From the NCBI GenBank assembly GCA_905214955.1, contig CAJMON010000010.1:1-55710 (forward strand): a DNA stretch of 55,710 nucleotides, read 5' to 3'. How positions within the stretch are numbered: position 1 is the first letter of the stretch; every line of letters begins with the position of its first letter. This stretch comes from an uncultured bacterium (GTDB lineage Bacteria > Bacillota > Clostridia > Lachnospirales > Lachnospiraceae). The notes below the pieces were generated by a model. That model was given only the letters and a program-made list of their open reading frames with translations, ran no database searches and was not told the origin of the DNA. The position numbers and the translations under genes were made by a program. Positions 43,173 through 51,468 of the stretch are shown piece by piece.

Positions 43173-44527
43173 GGTTTTAATGCCTCCACTACTGCTTTTG
43201 CTTTCTGCAGGGTTTCTTCGTATTCAAATTCCAGGTCGGACTCGCAGGTAATGCCTCCGCCTACGCCCAGGTGGTACGCGCCTCCTGCATAGAGCGCCGT
43301 CCGGATCACAATGTTAAAATCACAGCAGCCGTCCAGGGTCAGATAGCCTATGGAACCGGTGTACAGATTTCTCTGACCGTGCTCCAGCTCATCAATAATC
43401 TCCATGGCACGAAGCTTCGGCGCTCCGGTAATAGATCCTCCAGGAAATGCCGCTTCCATAAGATCCATTACGGTTTTTCCTTCTTCCAGATCTCCTTCCA
43501 CATTGGAAACCAGATGAAACACGGTGGCGTATTCTTCTACCTGAAACAGTTCGGTCACTTTCACGCTTCCCGGAATACACACCCGGTTTAAGTCGTTCCG
43601 CTCCAGATCCACAATCATCAAAAGTTCGCTCTGGTCTTTTTTCGAATCTGCCAGCTCCTGCTTAAGAGCCGCATCTTCTTCCGGCGCAGCGCCCCGCTTT
43701 CTGGTTCCTTTGATTGGCCTGGTCATCACATGGCCTTTTTTCATCCGAAGAAACCGCTCCGGCGACGCGCACACCACCTGAAACTCTCCATAATTAAAGT
43801 AGCCGCCAAAAGGCGAGGGATTGTGCTTCCGAAGATAGGTAAACACTTCATAAGGATCTTTGGGGCTTTTTATTGTCAGATGCTGCGTCATGTTGGCGAT
43901 GTAAATGTCGCCCTCAATGATGTAACGGATCATCTGGTCAACTGCCTGCTTATATGCTTCTTTTTCAAAATTGGGAAGAACCTGAAAGGCCTCTTTCTCC
44001 CAGCTTTCCTCTGTCCGTTTCTCCAGAACTTCTTCTGGCTGGCAGCACAGCTCTTCCAGTTCTTTTAAGGCTTCCTCTGCCGGTCTGCACTTTCCGGAAA
44101 CTGCTCCATAGACCTTTCCGGTAAGCCCGTCTTCAATGAGAAATTCATCGTAAAAATTCAGGATGCAGTCCGGAATATCCACTTCCCGTGGATGTCTGGT
44201 CTTTACACCCTCTTTTTTTCTTCCATATTCATAGGAAAAATACCCGACTGCTCCGGATACGATGGGAAGCTCGGTCTCATTTTCATCCTGGTTTTCTTTT
44301 AAAAACCGGCGCACATAGGCTTCAAAGGCTTCTTTCTGCTCCACTCCATTGGCGGTAAAGACTTCTCCTTTTATCAGCTTTAAATAAGGATGCCGACCGA
44401 TGATGGAATACCTTCCCAGATTATTTTTCAGGGATGAATCCAGAAAAACTGCATCTTCTTCCTGATAAAGTCTGGCAAACACTGCCGCAAGGGGCAGACT
44501 TTTCTTAAGCTCTTTTACTTTTCTCAT
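43169..44527 (-). CDS. pabB: Aminodeoxychorismate synthase component I
   Basis: A chorismate-utilising enzyme, 452 residues from MRKVKELKKSLPLAAVF at 44527, preceded by GAGGAATGG; a longer frame would run further into pabA. It adds the amino group to chorismate with ammonia from PabA. The conserved FGGYFNYGEFQVVCASPERFL, TRPIKGTRKRG, EERNDL-type LERNDLNRVC, PGGSITGAPK and GSIGYL motifs are intact. The N-terminal portion matches PabB/TrpE; the neighbours favour folate over tryptophan. Confidence 0.92.
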   Translation of the reverse strand: MRKVKELKKSLPLAAVFARLYQEEDAVFLDSSLKNNLGRYSIIGRHPYLKLIKGEVFTANGVEQKEAFEAYVRRFLKENQDENETELPIVSGAVGYFSYEYGRKKEGVKTRHPREVDIPDCILNFYDEFLIEDGLTGKVYGAVSGKCRPAEEALKELEELCCQPEEVLEKRTEESWEKEAFQVLPNFEKEAYKQAVDQMIRYIIEGDIYIANMTQHLTIKSPKDPYEVFTYLRKHNPSPFGGYFNYGEFQVVCASPERFLRMKKGHVMTRPIKGTRKRGAAPEEDAALKQELADSKKDQSELLMIVDLERNDLNRVCIPGSVKVTELFQVEEYATVFHLVSNVEGDLEEGKTVMDLMEAAFPGGSITGAPKLRAMEIIDELEHGQRNLYTGSIGYLTLDGCCDFNIVIRTALYAGGAYHLGVGGGITCESDLEFEYEETLQKAKAVVEALKP

Positions 44528-45110
44528 GACTGCACCACCATTCCTCACAGATTTTATCAAAATTTTCCAGAAGCTCATGGCCGTATTCTGTCAGCACGGC
44601 TTCCGGGTGAAACTGCACGCCGTATACGCCTGAGGAAGGATCGGAAATCCCCATCACGGCTCCATCCTCACTTCTGGCATCTACCTGAAGATCCGAGGGC
44701 AGACCTGCCTCCTCCACTACCAGGGAATGGTATCTGGTCACACGGAAATTCTGGGGAATTCCTGCAAACAGACCGGTTCCATTGTGATGTACACCGGTTA
44801 CTTTTCCATGCATGGGGCGGCTTCCTTTTTTTACAGAAGCGCCGTATACGGTACCGATCACCTGATGCCCCAGGCAGACTCCAAGAATGGGAATCCTCCC
44901 TGCAAAACGCCGCAGGGTCTCACAGGAGCGCACCGCCTCTGCCGGCCTTCCCGGCCCCGGAGAAATCACAATGCCATCCGGCTGAAGTTTTTCAATAAAA
45001 TCAAGGGTAATGTCACTGCTTTTTACAACCAGGATCTCCTGTCCCAGTTCACGAAAATAAGCGGTCAGATTGTAGACAAAAGAATCGTAATTATCAATCA
45101 TTAAATACAT
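44505..45110 (-). CDS. pabA: Aminodeoxychorismate/anthranilate synthase glutamine amidotransferase
   Basis: A class I glutamine amidotransferase, 201 residues from the ATG at 45110, that releases ammonia from glutamine for PabB. The catalytic triad is GVCLGHQ (Cys79) and the C-terminal HPEAVLT (His, Glu); MIDNYDSFVYNL and SPGPGRP are typical. The longer frame in front covers the leader RNA and is not coding. It heads the operon and overlaps pabB by 23 nt. Confidence 0.93.
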   Translation of the reverse strand: MYLMIDNYDSFVYNLTAYFRELGQEILVVKSSDITLDFIEKLQPDGIVISPGPGRPAEAVRSCETLRRFAGRIPILGVCLGHQVIGTVYGASVKKGSRPMHGKVTGVHHNGTGLFAGIPQNFRVTRYHSLVVEEAGLPSDLQVDARSEDGAVMGISDPSSGVYGVQFHPEAVLTEYGHELLENFDKICEEWWCSHEKSKRA

Positions 45111-45231
45111 GGTTTCGGACCTGTCCTCTCTTAGAGCGTGTTTGAAACACGTTCTAGATTTGCAGAGTCGTTTATCCTGCTTCTGGTGTTTTCCAGTTTG
45201 GCAGGTCCGTAACTTGCATTCATTGTGTGTT
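45111..45231 (-). ncRNA. Candidate structured leader RNA of the pab operon
   Basis: Minus strand, from near the predicted start site: CGGACCTG (45202-45209) pairs perfectly with CAGGTCCG (45116-45123), which sits 5 nt before the pabA ATG and overlaps the likely ribosome site. Within the enclosed loop are CTGG-AAAACA-CCAG, GCAG/CTGC and a hairpin at 45133-45155 (AGAACGTGTTT/AAACACGCTCT with one mismatch-tolerant G-U pair). This is a four-way-junction layout that could control translation. It does not match TPP, cobalamin or tetrahydrofolate riboswitches. Confidence 0.45.
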
Positions 45232-45260
45232 ATTATAACGGTTCTGTTTCCAAAAAGCAA
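45232..45260 (-). promoter_or_regulatory. Sigma-A promoter of the pab operon
   Basis: Minus strand: TTGCTT, 17-bp spacer, TATAAT. It gives a leader of about 115 nt before pabA. Confidence 0.8.
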
Positions 45261-45264
45261 CCCT

Positions 45265-45405
45265 TTAAGGACGGAAGGTTTTCAGCGCTTCAATGGTCTG
45301 GACAATCCGCTCATCCACACCTCTCTCCCGCATAATCTCCTGCTCCTTGATGCAGTGCTCTTCCGGATATTTTTCAAAATCCAGGTCATGAAGAAAGCTG
45401 CCGCC
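45265..45405 (-). pseudogene. Remnant of an HD-domain phosphohydrolase
   Basis: Between MATE and the pab promoter, the minus strand reads GGSFLHDLDFEKYPEEHC, then IKEQEIMRERGVDERIVQ in one frame to a stop at 45265. This matches the middle of HD-domain hydrolases (HD catalytic pair and the helix after it), but no start codon, no N-terminal half and no C-terminal half remain; after ERIVQ the similarity ends in TIEALKTFRP. It is a leftover of a deleted gene. Confidence 0.7.
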
Positions 45406-45442
45406 TATGGATCTGTTTTTCCATAAACGACAGCTTTCTGTT

Positions 45443-46804
45443 TCAGCGTTTTTCCTTGACGATTCGTCCCACCACCAGATTCATGGTGATGTAGCAGGCA
45501 AGGCCTCCAAAGAAGTTGGAGATGGGTTCTGCCAGGAATACTCCTTTTACCCCAAGGCCTGCCACATGAGGCAGAAGTAAGGTCAGCGGCACCACAATGA
45601 CAATTTTCCGGAACAATGAGAAGAACACCGCATATTTGGACTGGCCCATTCCCACAAAGGTGGACTGGCCTGCAAACTGGAGGGCCATCATAAAGAAGCC
45701 GAAGAAATACAGATGCATGGCCGGAATGCCTTTGGTAATCAGTTCGGGTTCGGAATTAAATACACGGATAAACACATCCGGGAATAAAAAGATCAGAAAC
45801 CAGGCTGCCAGTGTATACGCAATACATACCACCGTAATAAAACGGATTCCCTGCTTGATTCTGCTGTATTCTTTTGCTCCGTAATTGTATCCCAGCACCG
45901 GCTGAAATGCAGATGTCAGGCCGTTTACCGGAAGCATCACCACTTCCCGGACGGAATTAAGCACTGTCATAATTCCCACATAAATATCGCCGCCCTGGGC
46001 CTTTAAGGTGGCATTGCAGGCAATCTGGACGGCTCCGTTGGTGGCTGACATGATGCATCCTGCAAGTCCCAATCCGGCAATCTCTTTTACCAGCTTCCAG
46101 TCTGGCCGCAGCCAGGTCCGTTTCAGCCGAAGGGTGGTCTTCTTTCCAGTGAGAAAGGTCAGCACCCACACTGCAGACAGCAGCTGGGAAAGCACCGTGG
46201 CCACAGCCGCTCCTGCCACTCCCATGTGGAAGACAAAAATAAAAATGGGGTCCAGAATGATATTCACCACAGCACCAAGAAGAATGGTCATCATTCCCAT
46301 CCGTCCAAAACCCTGGGAATTGATAAAGCCATTCATGCCTGTTCCCAGCATGACAAAGGGCGTACCGATCAGGTACAGCTGCAGATAATCCCTGGCATAG
46401 GGAAAGGTATCTTCACTGGCGCCAAACACATACAAAATGGGCTTTAAAAACCCATAGCACAGCACCATCAAAATCACACTGGTCAGACACAGCATGGTAA
46501 AGGTATTTCCCATAATCTTTTCTGCCCGTTCTTCATCCTGGCGTCCTCTGGCAATAGAGCACAGCGGCGCTCCGCCCATGCCGAAAAGGTTGGTAAATGC
46601 GGATATCAGGGTAATCACCGGAAATGTCAGTCCAAGACCTGTCAGGGCCAGGGAGGACGCTCCCGGCAAATGTCCAATGTAAATCCGATCCACAATGTTG
46701 TAAACTACCTGCACCAGCTGGGCAACCGTCATAGGCACTGCCAGCGCTACGATATGTTTCCAGATTTTCCCTTTGGAAAAATCTCCTGTACTCTCTCCTG
46801 CCAC
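45443..46804 (-). CDS. MATE family efflux transporter
   Basis: A 453-residue cation-coupled exporter, two bundles of six helices. MATE signatures include WKHIVALAVPMTVAQLVQVVYNIVDRIYIGHL, LGLTFPVITLISAFTNLFGMGGAPL and a second half with CNATLKAQGGDIYVGIM. GTG start at 46804 with TTGGAGTG upstream. The substrate (drugs or metabolites) is unknown. Promoter TTGTAT-17-TATACT precedes it; HD-hydrolase remnant follows. Confidence 0.94.
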   Translation of the reverse strand: MAGESTGDFSKGKIWKHIVALAVPMTVAQLVQVVYNIVDRIYIGHLPGASSLALTGLGLTFPVITLISAFTNLFGMGGAPLCSIARGRQDEERAEKIMGNTFTMLCLTSVILMVLCYGFLKPILYVFGASEDTFPYARDYLQLYLIGTPFVMLGTGMNGFINSQGFGRMGMMTILLGAVVNIILDPIFIFVFHMGVAGAAVATVLSQLLSAVWVLTFLTGKKTTLRLKRTWLRPDWKLVKEIAGLGLAGCIMSATNGAVQIACNATLKAQGGDIYVGIMTVLNSVREVVMLPVNGLTSAFQPVLGYNYGAKEYSRIKQGIRFITVVCIAYTLAAWFLIFLFPDVFIRVFNSEPELITKGIPAMHLYFFGFFMMALQFAGQSTFVGMGQSKYAVFFSLFRKIVIVVPLTLLLPHVAGLGVKGVFLAEPISNFFGGLACYITMNLVVGRIVKEKR

Positions 46805-46837
46805 GTTGTTTCACTCCAATCCTGTATCTCTTTTTTC

Positions 46838-46866
46838 AGTATAGCGGATTTTTTTTCGAGATACAA
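46838..46866 (-). promoter_or_regulatory. Sigma-A promoter of the MATE gene
   Basis: Minus strand: TTGTAT, 17-bp spacer, TATACT. GTATCTC (46824-46830) and GAGATAC (46858-46864) form an inverted repeat flanking it, a possible operator. Confidence 0.72.
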
Positions 46867-46875
46867 GATGTCCAT

Positions 46876-48315
46876 TTATTTCAGAAGCAGCTCTTTTCCA
46901 GAAATGCCAGGCTCTGTCATGGCAGCCGGATTTAAAATCTCATCCAGCTCTTCTTTTTTCAAAATTCCTTCTTTCAGAATCAGATCCCTCACGGACTCCC
47001 CGGACTGGATGGCTTTCTTCGCAATCTCAGCCGCCTTCTGATAGCCCACATGAGGACAAATGGCCGTGATGATTCCCACGCTGTTTTCCACCAGATACCG
47101 GCACCGGTTTTCATTGGCGGTAATCCCGGAAACGCAGTTGTCCACAAAAGTATGGACGGCGTACCCAAGAGTATCGATGGACTGGAACATACAGTAAAAT
47201 ACAATGGGTTCAAAGGCATTGAGCTCCAGCTGGCCAGCCTCTGCCGCCATGGTAATGGTCACGTCATTTCCGATGATGTTAAAGGCCACCTGGTTCACCA
47301 CCTCCGGAATTACCGGATTCACCTTTCCCGGCATAATGGAAGACCCATTCTGCTTTTCTGGAAGATTGATCTCATGGAAACCAGCTCTTGGGCCGGAGGA
47401 CATGAGCCGCAGGTCATTGGCGATTTTGGACAAGGTCACGGCACAAGCTTTCACCGCGCCGGAAACTGCCACAAAGGGGTCCAGATTCTGGGTGGCATCA
47501 ATCAGGTCAAAGGCCTGCACCAGCTCCATGCCGCTGATCTCTGCTAGATTTGGAACAATGCGTCTCAAATAAACAGGATCGGCATTGAGGCCGGTTCCCA
47601 CTGCAGTTCCTCCCATATTCAGGGTCCGCATTTCATCCATGGCTTTGTCCATCCGGTTGATATCCCGCATAATGGCCACAGAATAGGCTTTGAATTCCTG
47701 CCCCAGGCGGATGGGCACGGCATCCTGCATCTGGGTGCGGCCCATTTTCAGCACGTGGTCAAACTCCTCTGCTTTCTGGCACAGCGCCTCGTACAGCCTG
47801 CGAAGTTCCTTCTTCGTTCTGGTAAGAAGCCGCAGGGAAGTCATTTTTCCGGCTGTGGGAATGACATCGTTGGTAGACTGGCTGCAGTTGACATGGTCAT
47901 TGGGATTGACAATGCTGTAATCTCCTTTTTCCCCTCCCAGAATTTCGATGGCACGGTTGGCAATCACCTCATTGGCGTTCATATTTAAAGAAGTGCCTGC
48001 GCCGCCCTGGATGGGATCCACAATGAAATTTTCATGGAGTTTTCCTGCAATGATCTCATCGCAGGCTTTCACAATGGCATTGGCAATCTTCTTGTCCAGA
48101 AGCCCTGCCTCGCAGTTCGTGATGGCTGCTGCCTTTTTGATGCAGGCCAGACTGTTGATGATTTCCGGATGCATATACAACCCTGTAATATGAAAATTTT
48201 CTGCTGCACGCAGAGACTGCACTCCATAATACACGTCCTCCGGAACTTCCCTGGATCCTATGGAATCCTGCTCATTCCGGTAAATGGTTCCATCCACTTC
48301 TACTTTGCTGATCAT
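46876..48315 (-). CDS. aspA: Aspartate ammonia-lyase
   Basis: It converts L-aspartate to fumarate and ammonia. A 479-residue fumarase/aspartase superfamily member with the SS-loop GSSIMPGKVNPVIPEVVNQ (catalytic Ser), LGGTAVGTGLN-type NMGGTAVGTGLNADP and QGGAGTSLNMNANEVIANRA. Start MISKVEVDGTIYRNEQDSIG has GGAGGAAC upstream. A LysR-type regulator is divergent and shares an operator overlapping its -35. Confidence 0.95.
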   Translation of the reverse strand: MISKVEVDGTIYRNEQDSIGSREVPEDVYYGVQSLRAAENFHITGLYMHPEIINSLACIKKAAAITNCEAGLLDKKIANAIVKACDEIIAGKLHENFIVDPIQGGAGTSLNMNANEVIANRAIEILGGEKGDYSIVNPNDHVNCSQSTNDVIPTAGKMTSLRLLTRTKKELRRLYEALCQKAEEFDHVLKMGRTQMQDAVPIRLGQEFKAYSVAIMRDINRMDKAMDEMRTLNMGGTAVGTGLNADPVYLRRIVPNLAEISGMELVQAFDLIDATQNLDPFVAVSGAVKACAVTLSKIANDLRLMSSGPRAGFHEINLPEKQNGSSIMPGKVNPVIPEVVNQVAFNIIGNDVTITMAAEAGQLELNAFEPIVFYCMFQSIDTLGYAVHTFVDNCVSGITANENRCRYLVENSVGIITAICPHVGYQKAAEIAKKAIQSGESVRDLILKEGILKKEELDEILNPAAMTEPGISGKELLLK

Positions 48316-48360
48316 GATTTGTTCCTCCGCTCTTTCCTGGCTTTTTGTTTTCTTACCTTT

Positions 48361-48389
48361 ATTATACGGTCAGAATATGTTATACTCAA
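48361..48389 (-). promoter_or_regulatory. Sigma-A promoter of aspA
   Basis: Minus strand: TTGAGT, 17-bp spacer, TATAAT, 46 nt from the aspA start. The -35 overlaps the LysR-type inverted repeat. Confidence 0.8.
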
Positions 48390-48407
48390 ATACATATCTT
48401 AGTATAA
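48380..48407. promoter_or_regulatory. LysR-type operator between aspA and the regulator
   Basis: TTATACT (48380-48386) and AGTATAA (48401-48407) are a perfect 7-bp inverted repeat with a 14-bp spacer, the T-n-A form of LysR sites; another AGTATA-like copy follows at 48410-48415. Confidence 0.65.
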
Positions 48408-48450
48408 GAAGTATAGTTCTAAAGTTATGATGCTATGTGGGAGGTGCCTT

Positions 48451-49386
48451 ATGTTTCAGGGGATGGAATATGTCTATGAAGTGTACAAAGAGCGGAGTTT
48501 TTCCAGGGCTGCCAGGAATCTTTATATTTCCCAGCCTTCCCTTAGCGCCAGCATCCGCCGCATTGAAGCCAGGATCGGCGCTCCCATTTTTGACAGGAGT
48601 ACCACTCCCATCAGCCTTACAGAATGTGGAGAAGAATATATCGCCTGTGTGAAACAGATTCTCTCCATTCAAAATGGATTTGAAAATTATTTAAGTGATC
48701 TAAATGGCTTAAAAACCGGTCACCTTTCCCTGGGCGGAAGCAGTCTGTTCTCCTCCTACGTGCTGCCTCCTCTCATCAGCCGATTCACCTTTGCCTATCC
48801 GGATGTTTCCATTCATCTTACGGAGGAAAACAGCGCCAACCTGGAACTGCTTCTGGAAAATGGAACGCTGGATCTGGTGATGGACAATTCTCTGTTTCAA
48901 AAGTCCCTCACCTCCCACCGGATTTTTCAGTCAGAACGCCTGCTGTTAGCGGTGCCCGCTTCCTGCTCCATCAACCAGGCCCTCTCTTTTTACCGGCTTC
49001 CCGGAGAACACATCCGGCGTGGCATCCATCTGTCCGACGGCATTCCTCCCGTTCCTTTGGAAGCCTTCTCGCAGGAGCCGTTTATTTTTCTCAAACCGGA
49101 AAATGATACCAGACGCCGGGCAATGGCTCTCTGCAAAATGGCAGGCTTTGTTCCCCATATTGTCCTGGAATTAGACCAGCAGGTCACGGCCTACAACATC
49201 ACCAGCTCCGGCATGGGCATTTCCTTTATCAGCGACACCCTGGTGCAAAATATTCCGCCCCACCCAAAGGTAGTTTATTACAAGCTGGATGGGCCGGAAA
49301 GCCAGCGGGACATTCTGTTTTACTGGAAATCCAGCCGCTATGTCAACAAAGCCATGGAAACCTTCCTGGATATGGCCTGCACTTGA
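48451..49386 (+). CDS. LysR family transcriptional regulator
   Basis: A 311-residue regulator from ATG 48451 (GGGAGGTG seven bases before); upstream in-frame Met codons have no ribosome site. N-terminal helix-turn-helix: EVYKERSFSRAARNLYISQPSLSASIRRIEAR (written here in parts: SFSRAARNLYISQP, SLSASIRRIEARIG). A periplasmic-binding-like ligand domain follows. Divergent from aspA, so it probably regulates aspartate breakdown; the ligand is not evident. Confidence 0.92.
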   Translation: MFQGMEYVYEVYKERSFSRAARNLYISQPSLSASIRRIEARIGAPIFDRSTTPISLTECGEEYIACVKQILSIQNGFENYLSDLNGLKTGHLSLGGSSLFSSYVLPPLISRFTFAYPDVSIHLTEENSANLELLLENGTLDLVMDNSLFQKSLTSHRIFQSERLLLAVPASCSINQALSFYRLPGEHIRRGIHLSDGIPPVPLEAFSQEPFIFLKPENDTRRRAMALCKMAGFVPHIVLELDQQVTAYNITSSGMGISFISDTLVQNIPPHPKVVYYKLDGPESQRDILFYWKSSRYVNKAMETFLDMACT

Positions 49387-49489
49387 AGCCCGCCTTCAAA
49401 TACAGTATAATACAAAAAGATACACCGTAAGGAACCATCCGCAAAGTATCTTTTCATCTCAATCCCTTGCAGAAGAATGGAGTAAAAAC

Positions 49490-50353
49490 ATGAAAAAGCG
49501 TCTGAAACTTTTAAGTACTGCCCAGGAATATGCGGTTCTCACCATCGCCACCCTAATTATGGTCGTCGGCATTTATGTGTTTAAATTCCCCAACAATTTC
49601 TCCTTTGGCGGTGTCACCGGTATCGCTGTGATTCTGGCAAAGGTTACCTCAATCACCCCCGGTACCTGGACTTTCCTCATCAATATGGCTCTTCTGGTGC
49701 TTGGATTTGTCATGCTTGGAAAAAGCTTCGGCATCAAGACCGTGTACGTCAGTGTTCTCATGTCCGTTTCCTTAAGCGCTATAGAAAAACTGTTTCCCAT
49801 GAGCCATCCCCTCACCAGCCAGCCGGTTCTGGAACTGATCTTCGCCATTTTCCTTCCGGCTTTCGCATCGGCCATCCTCTTCAATGTAGGAGCTTCCGGA
49901 GGAGGCACCGATATTCTGGCCATGGTGCTTAAGAAATATACCACCTTTAATATCGGCACCGCTTTATTTATCGTAGATCTTTTGATCACTGTCGCTGCCT
50001 GTTTCCTCTTTGACCCCCAGACCGGTCTGTTTTCCTTTACCGGCCTGATGGCAAAATCTCTGGTCATTGACGGCGTCATTGAAAACATCAACCTGTGCAA
50101 ATATTTCACCATCATCTGCGATGATCCGGTGCCCATCTGCGATTTCATCACTAAAAATTTAAACCGCAGCGCCACCATTTTCCGGGCAGAAGGAACTTAC
50201 ACCCACTCGGAAAAGACCATCATCCTTACCGTCATGAAGCGAAGCCAGGCAGTCATGCTGCGAAACTACATTCATTTGAATGTGCCTGGCGCATTTATGA
50301 TGATCACCAACAGCAGCGAAATTATTGGAAAAGGCTTCCGCGGATTCAACTGA
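49490..50353 (+). CDS. YitT family membrane protein
   Basis: A 287-residue protein from ATG 49490 with GGAG upstream; a longer frame overlaps the LysR gene and is rejected. Five or so helices (VLTIATLIMVVGIYVFKFP, FLINMALLVLGFVMLG, ILFNVGASGGGTDILAMVL with the DUF161 motif GASGGGTDI) precede a C-terminal DUF2179 domain (TIICDDPVPICDFITKNL, IILTVMKRSQAVMLRNYI). The function is not known. It is 103 nt downstream of the LysR gene. Confidence 0.93.
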   Translation: MKKRLKLLSTAQEYAVLTIATLIMVVGIYVFKFPNNFSFGGVTGIAVILAKVTSITPGTWTFLINMALLVLGFVMLGKSFGIKTVYVSVLMSVSLSAIEKLFPMSHPLTSQPVLELIFAIFLPAFASAILFNVGASGGGTDILAMVLKKYTTFNIGTALFIVDLLITVAACFLFDPQTGLFSFTGLMAKSLVIDGVIENINLCKYFTIICDDPVPICDFITKNLNRSATIFRAEGTYTHSEKTIILTVMKRSQAVMLRNYIHLNVPGAFMMITNSSEIIGKGFRGFN

Positions 50354-50369
50354 TCCGCAGAAGCCTTTC
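50329..50369 (+). terminator. Intrinsic terminator after the YitT gene
   Basis: Arms AAAGGCTTC-GCGGAT and their complement form a 15-bp stem with a bulge, starting inside the last codons of the gene, followed by CTGTCTG with TTT; symmetric A/T runs may also serve cysE from the other side. Confidence 0.7.
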
Positions 50370-50394
50370 TGTCTGCCAGGCATATCAACTTCTA

Positions 50395-51348
50395 TTAATC
50401 TACTTCTTTCCGGTTGAAAAATCCTTCCTGTCCAAGCTCTGCCGTTCTGGAACGGTCTTTGAACTGGAGTTCCGGATTCTTGATGCTGACTCTGGTGTGA
50501 GCCGGTACGGAAGAAGTCACAAATGCGTTACTTCCGATCACTGCCCCGGTCCCGATCACAGTCTCGCCTCCTAAAATAGAGGCTCCAGAGTACACCGTGA
50601 CATTGTCTTCCAGGGTAGGATGGCGCTTCACATTGCGCAGTACCTGGCCGCCTCTGGTAGAAAGTGCGCCAAGGGTGACGCCCTGGTACAGCTTTACATT
50701 GTCTCCAATCTTGGTGGTCTCGCCTACTACTACGCCAGTTCCGTGGTCGATAAAGAAATACCGGCCAATGGTGGCTCCCGGATGGATGTCAATACCGGTC
50801 AGACCATGGGCATATTCCGTCATCATACGGGGAATCAGGGGCACTTTCAGAAGATGCAGTTCATGAGCAATCCGGTTTACAAAAATGGCATATAATCCCG
50901 GATAGGACATGATAACTTCATCGGTGTTAAAGGCTGCCGGGTCTCCGTCGTAGCCTGCCTGGACATCCGTTGCCAGAACTTCCCGGACTCTTGGAAGAGT
51001 GTCCATAAAACGGGTCACGATCTGGGCAGATTCTTCTCTGCCGTCCTCCCAGCAGCCCGGTGTCTGCTCTGGGTCATGGTACAGAGCCCGTGCTACCTGC
51101 TTTGTCAGATTGTAGTGGATATTCTCCAGGATCTCTCCGATATGGTAGGACAGTGAATCGCTCTTTACATTCCGCATTTCAAAGTAGCCCGGAAAGACTA
51201 CATAGCGCAGCTGCTCCAGGATCTCAATGACCACATCCCTGTTGATCCGGCTGCAGGAATCAATGTTGCTGATGATGGGGTTTTTTTCGTAACTCTCCAG
51301 CAGGCCCGCCACAAGGCCCTGCATCTTCTGCTCTGGATATCTGTTCAT
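50395..51348 (-). CDS. Serine O-acetyltransferase (EpsC/CysE type)
   Basis: Left-handed beta-helix acetyltransferase, 317 residues, that acetylates serine in cysteine synthesis. The hexapeptide-repeat core IHPGATIGRYFFIDHGTGVVVGE and KIGDNVKLYQGVTLGAL, the catalytic His in DHGTGVVVG and the N-terminal helical domain match the EpsC/CysE-like group. The C-terminal tail is longer (ELQFKDRSRTAELGQEGFF) than in E. coli CysE. No cysK is nearby. Promoter TGGAAA-17-TATAAT upstream. Confidence 0.9.
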   Translation of the reverse strand: MNRYPEQKMQGLVAGLLESYEKNPIISNIDSCSRINRDVVIEILEQLRYVVFPGYFEMRNVKSDSLSYHIGEILENIHYNLTKQVARALYHDPEQTPGCWEDGREESAQIVTRFMDTLPRVREVLATDVQAGYDGDPAAFNTDEVIMSYPGLYAIFVNRIAHELHLLKVPLIPRMMTEYAHGLTGIDIHPGATIGRYFFIDHGTGVVVGETTKIGDNVKLYQGVTLGALSTRGGQVLRNVKRHPTLEDNVTVYSGASILGGETVIGTGAVIGSNAFVTSSVPAHTRVSIKNPELQFKDRSRTAELGQEGFFNRKEVD

Positions 51349-51420
51349 AGTAATCTCCTCACTGCACGCTCTTTTTTATCATTAACCTATGCGTTTTTTC
51401 CGATTTTTGGTGCTTTTCCA

Positions 51421-51449
51421 ATTATACACTATCCCAGAGCTTTTTTCCA
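51421..51449 (-). promoter_or_regulatory. Sigma-A promoter of the serine acetyltransferase gene
   Basis: Minus strand: TGGAAA, 17-bp spacer, TATAAT, about 72 nt before the start. No T-box or S-box sequence is seen in the leader. Confidence 0.62.
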
Positions 51450-51468
51450 GTTCTCATAAAAGAAACTT

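Noticed and set aside
45111..45231. Tetrahydrofolate riboswitch in front of pabA
   Set aside because: The leader sits before folate genes, but none of the conserved THF-riboswitch segments I know could be found.
46824..46864. Inverted GTATCTC/GAGATAC pair around the MATE promoter as a sure operator
   Set aside because: Only 7-bp arms 27 bp apart and no regulator gene adjacent; noted in the promoter entry but not claimed.
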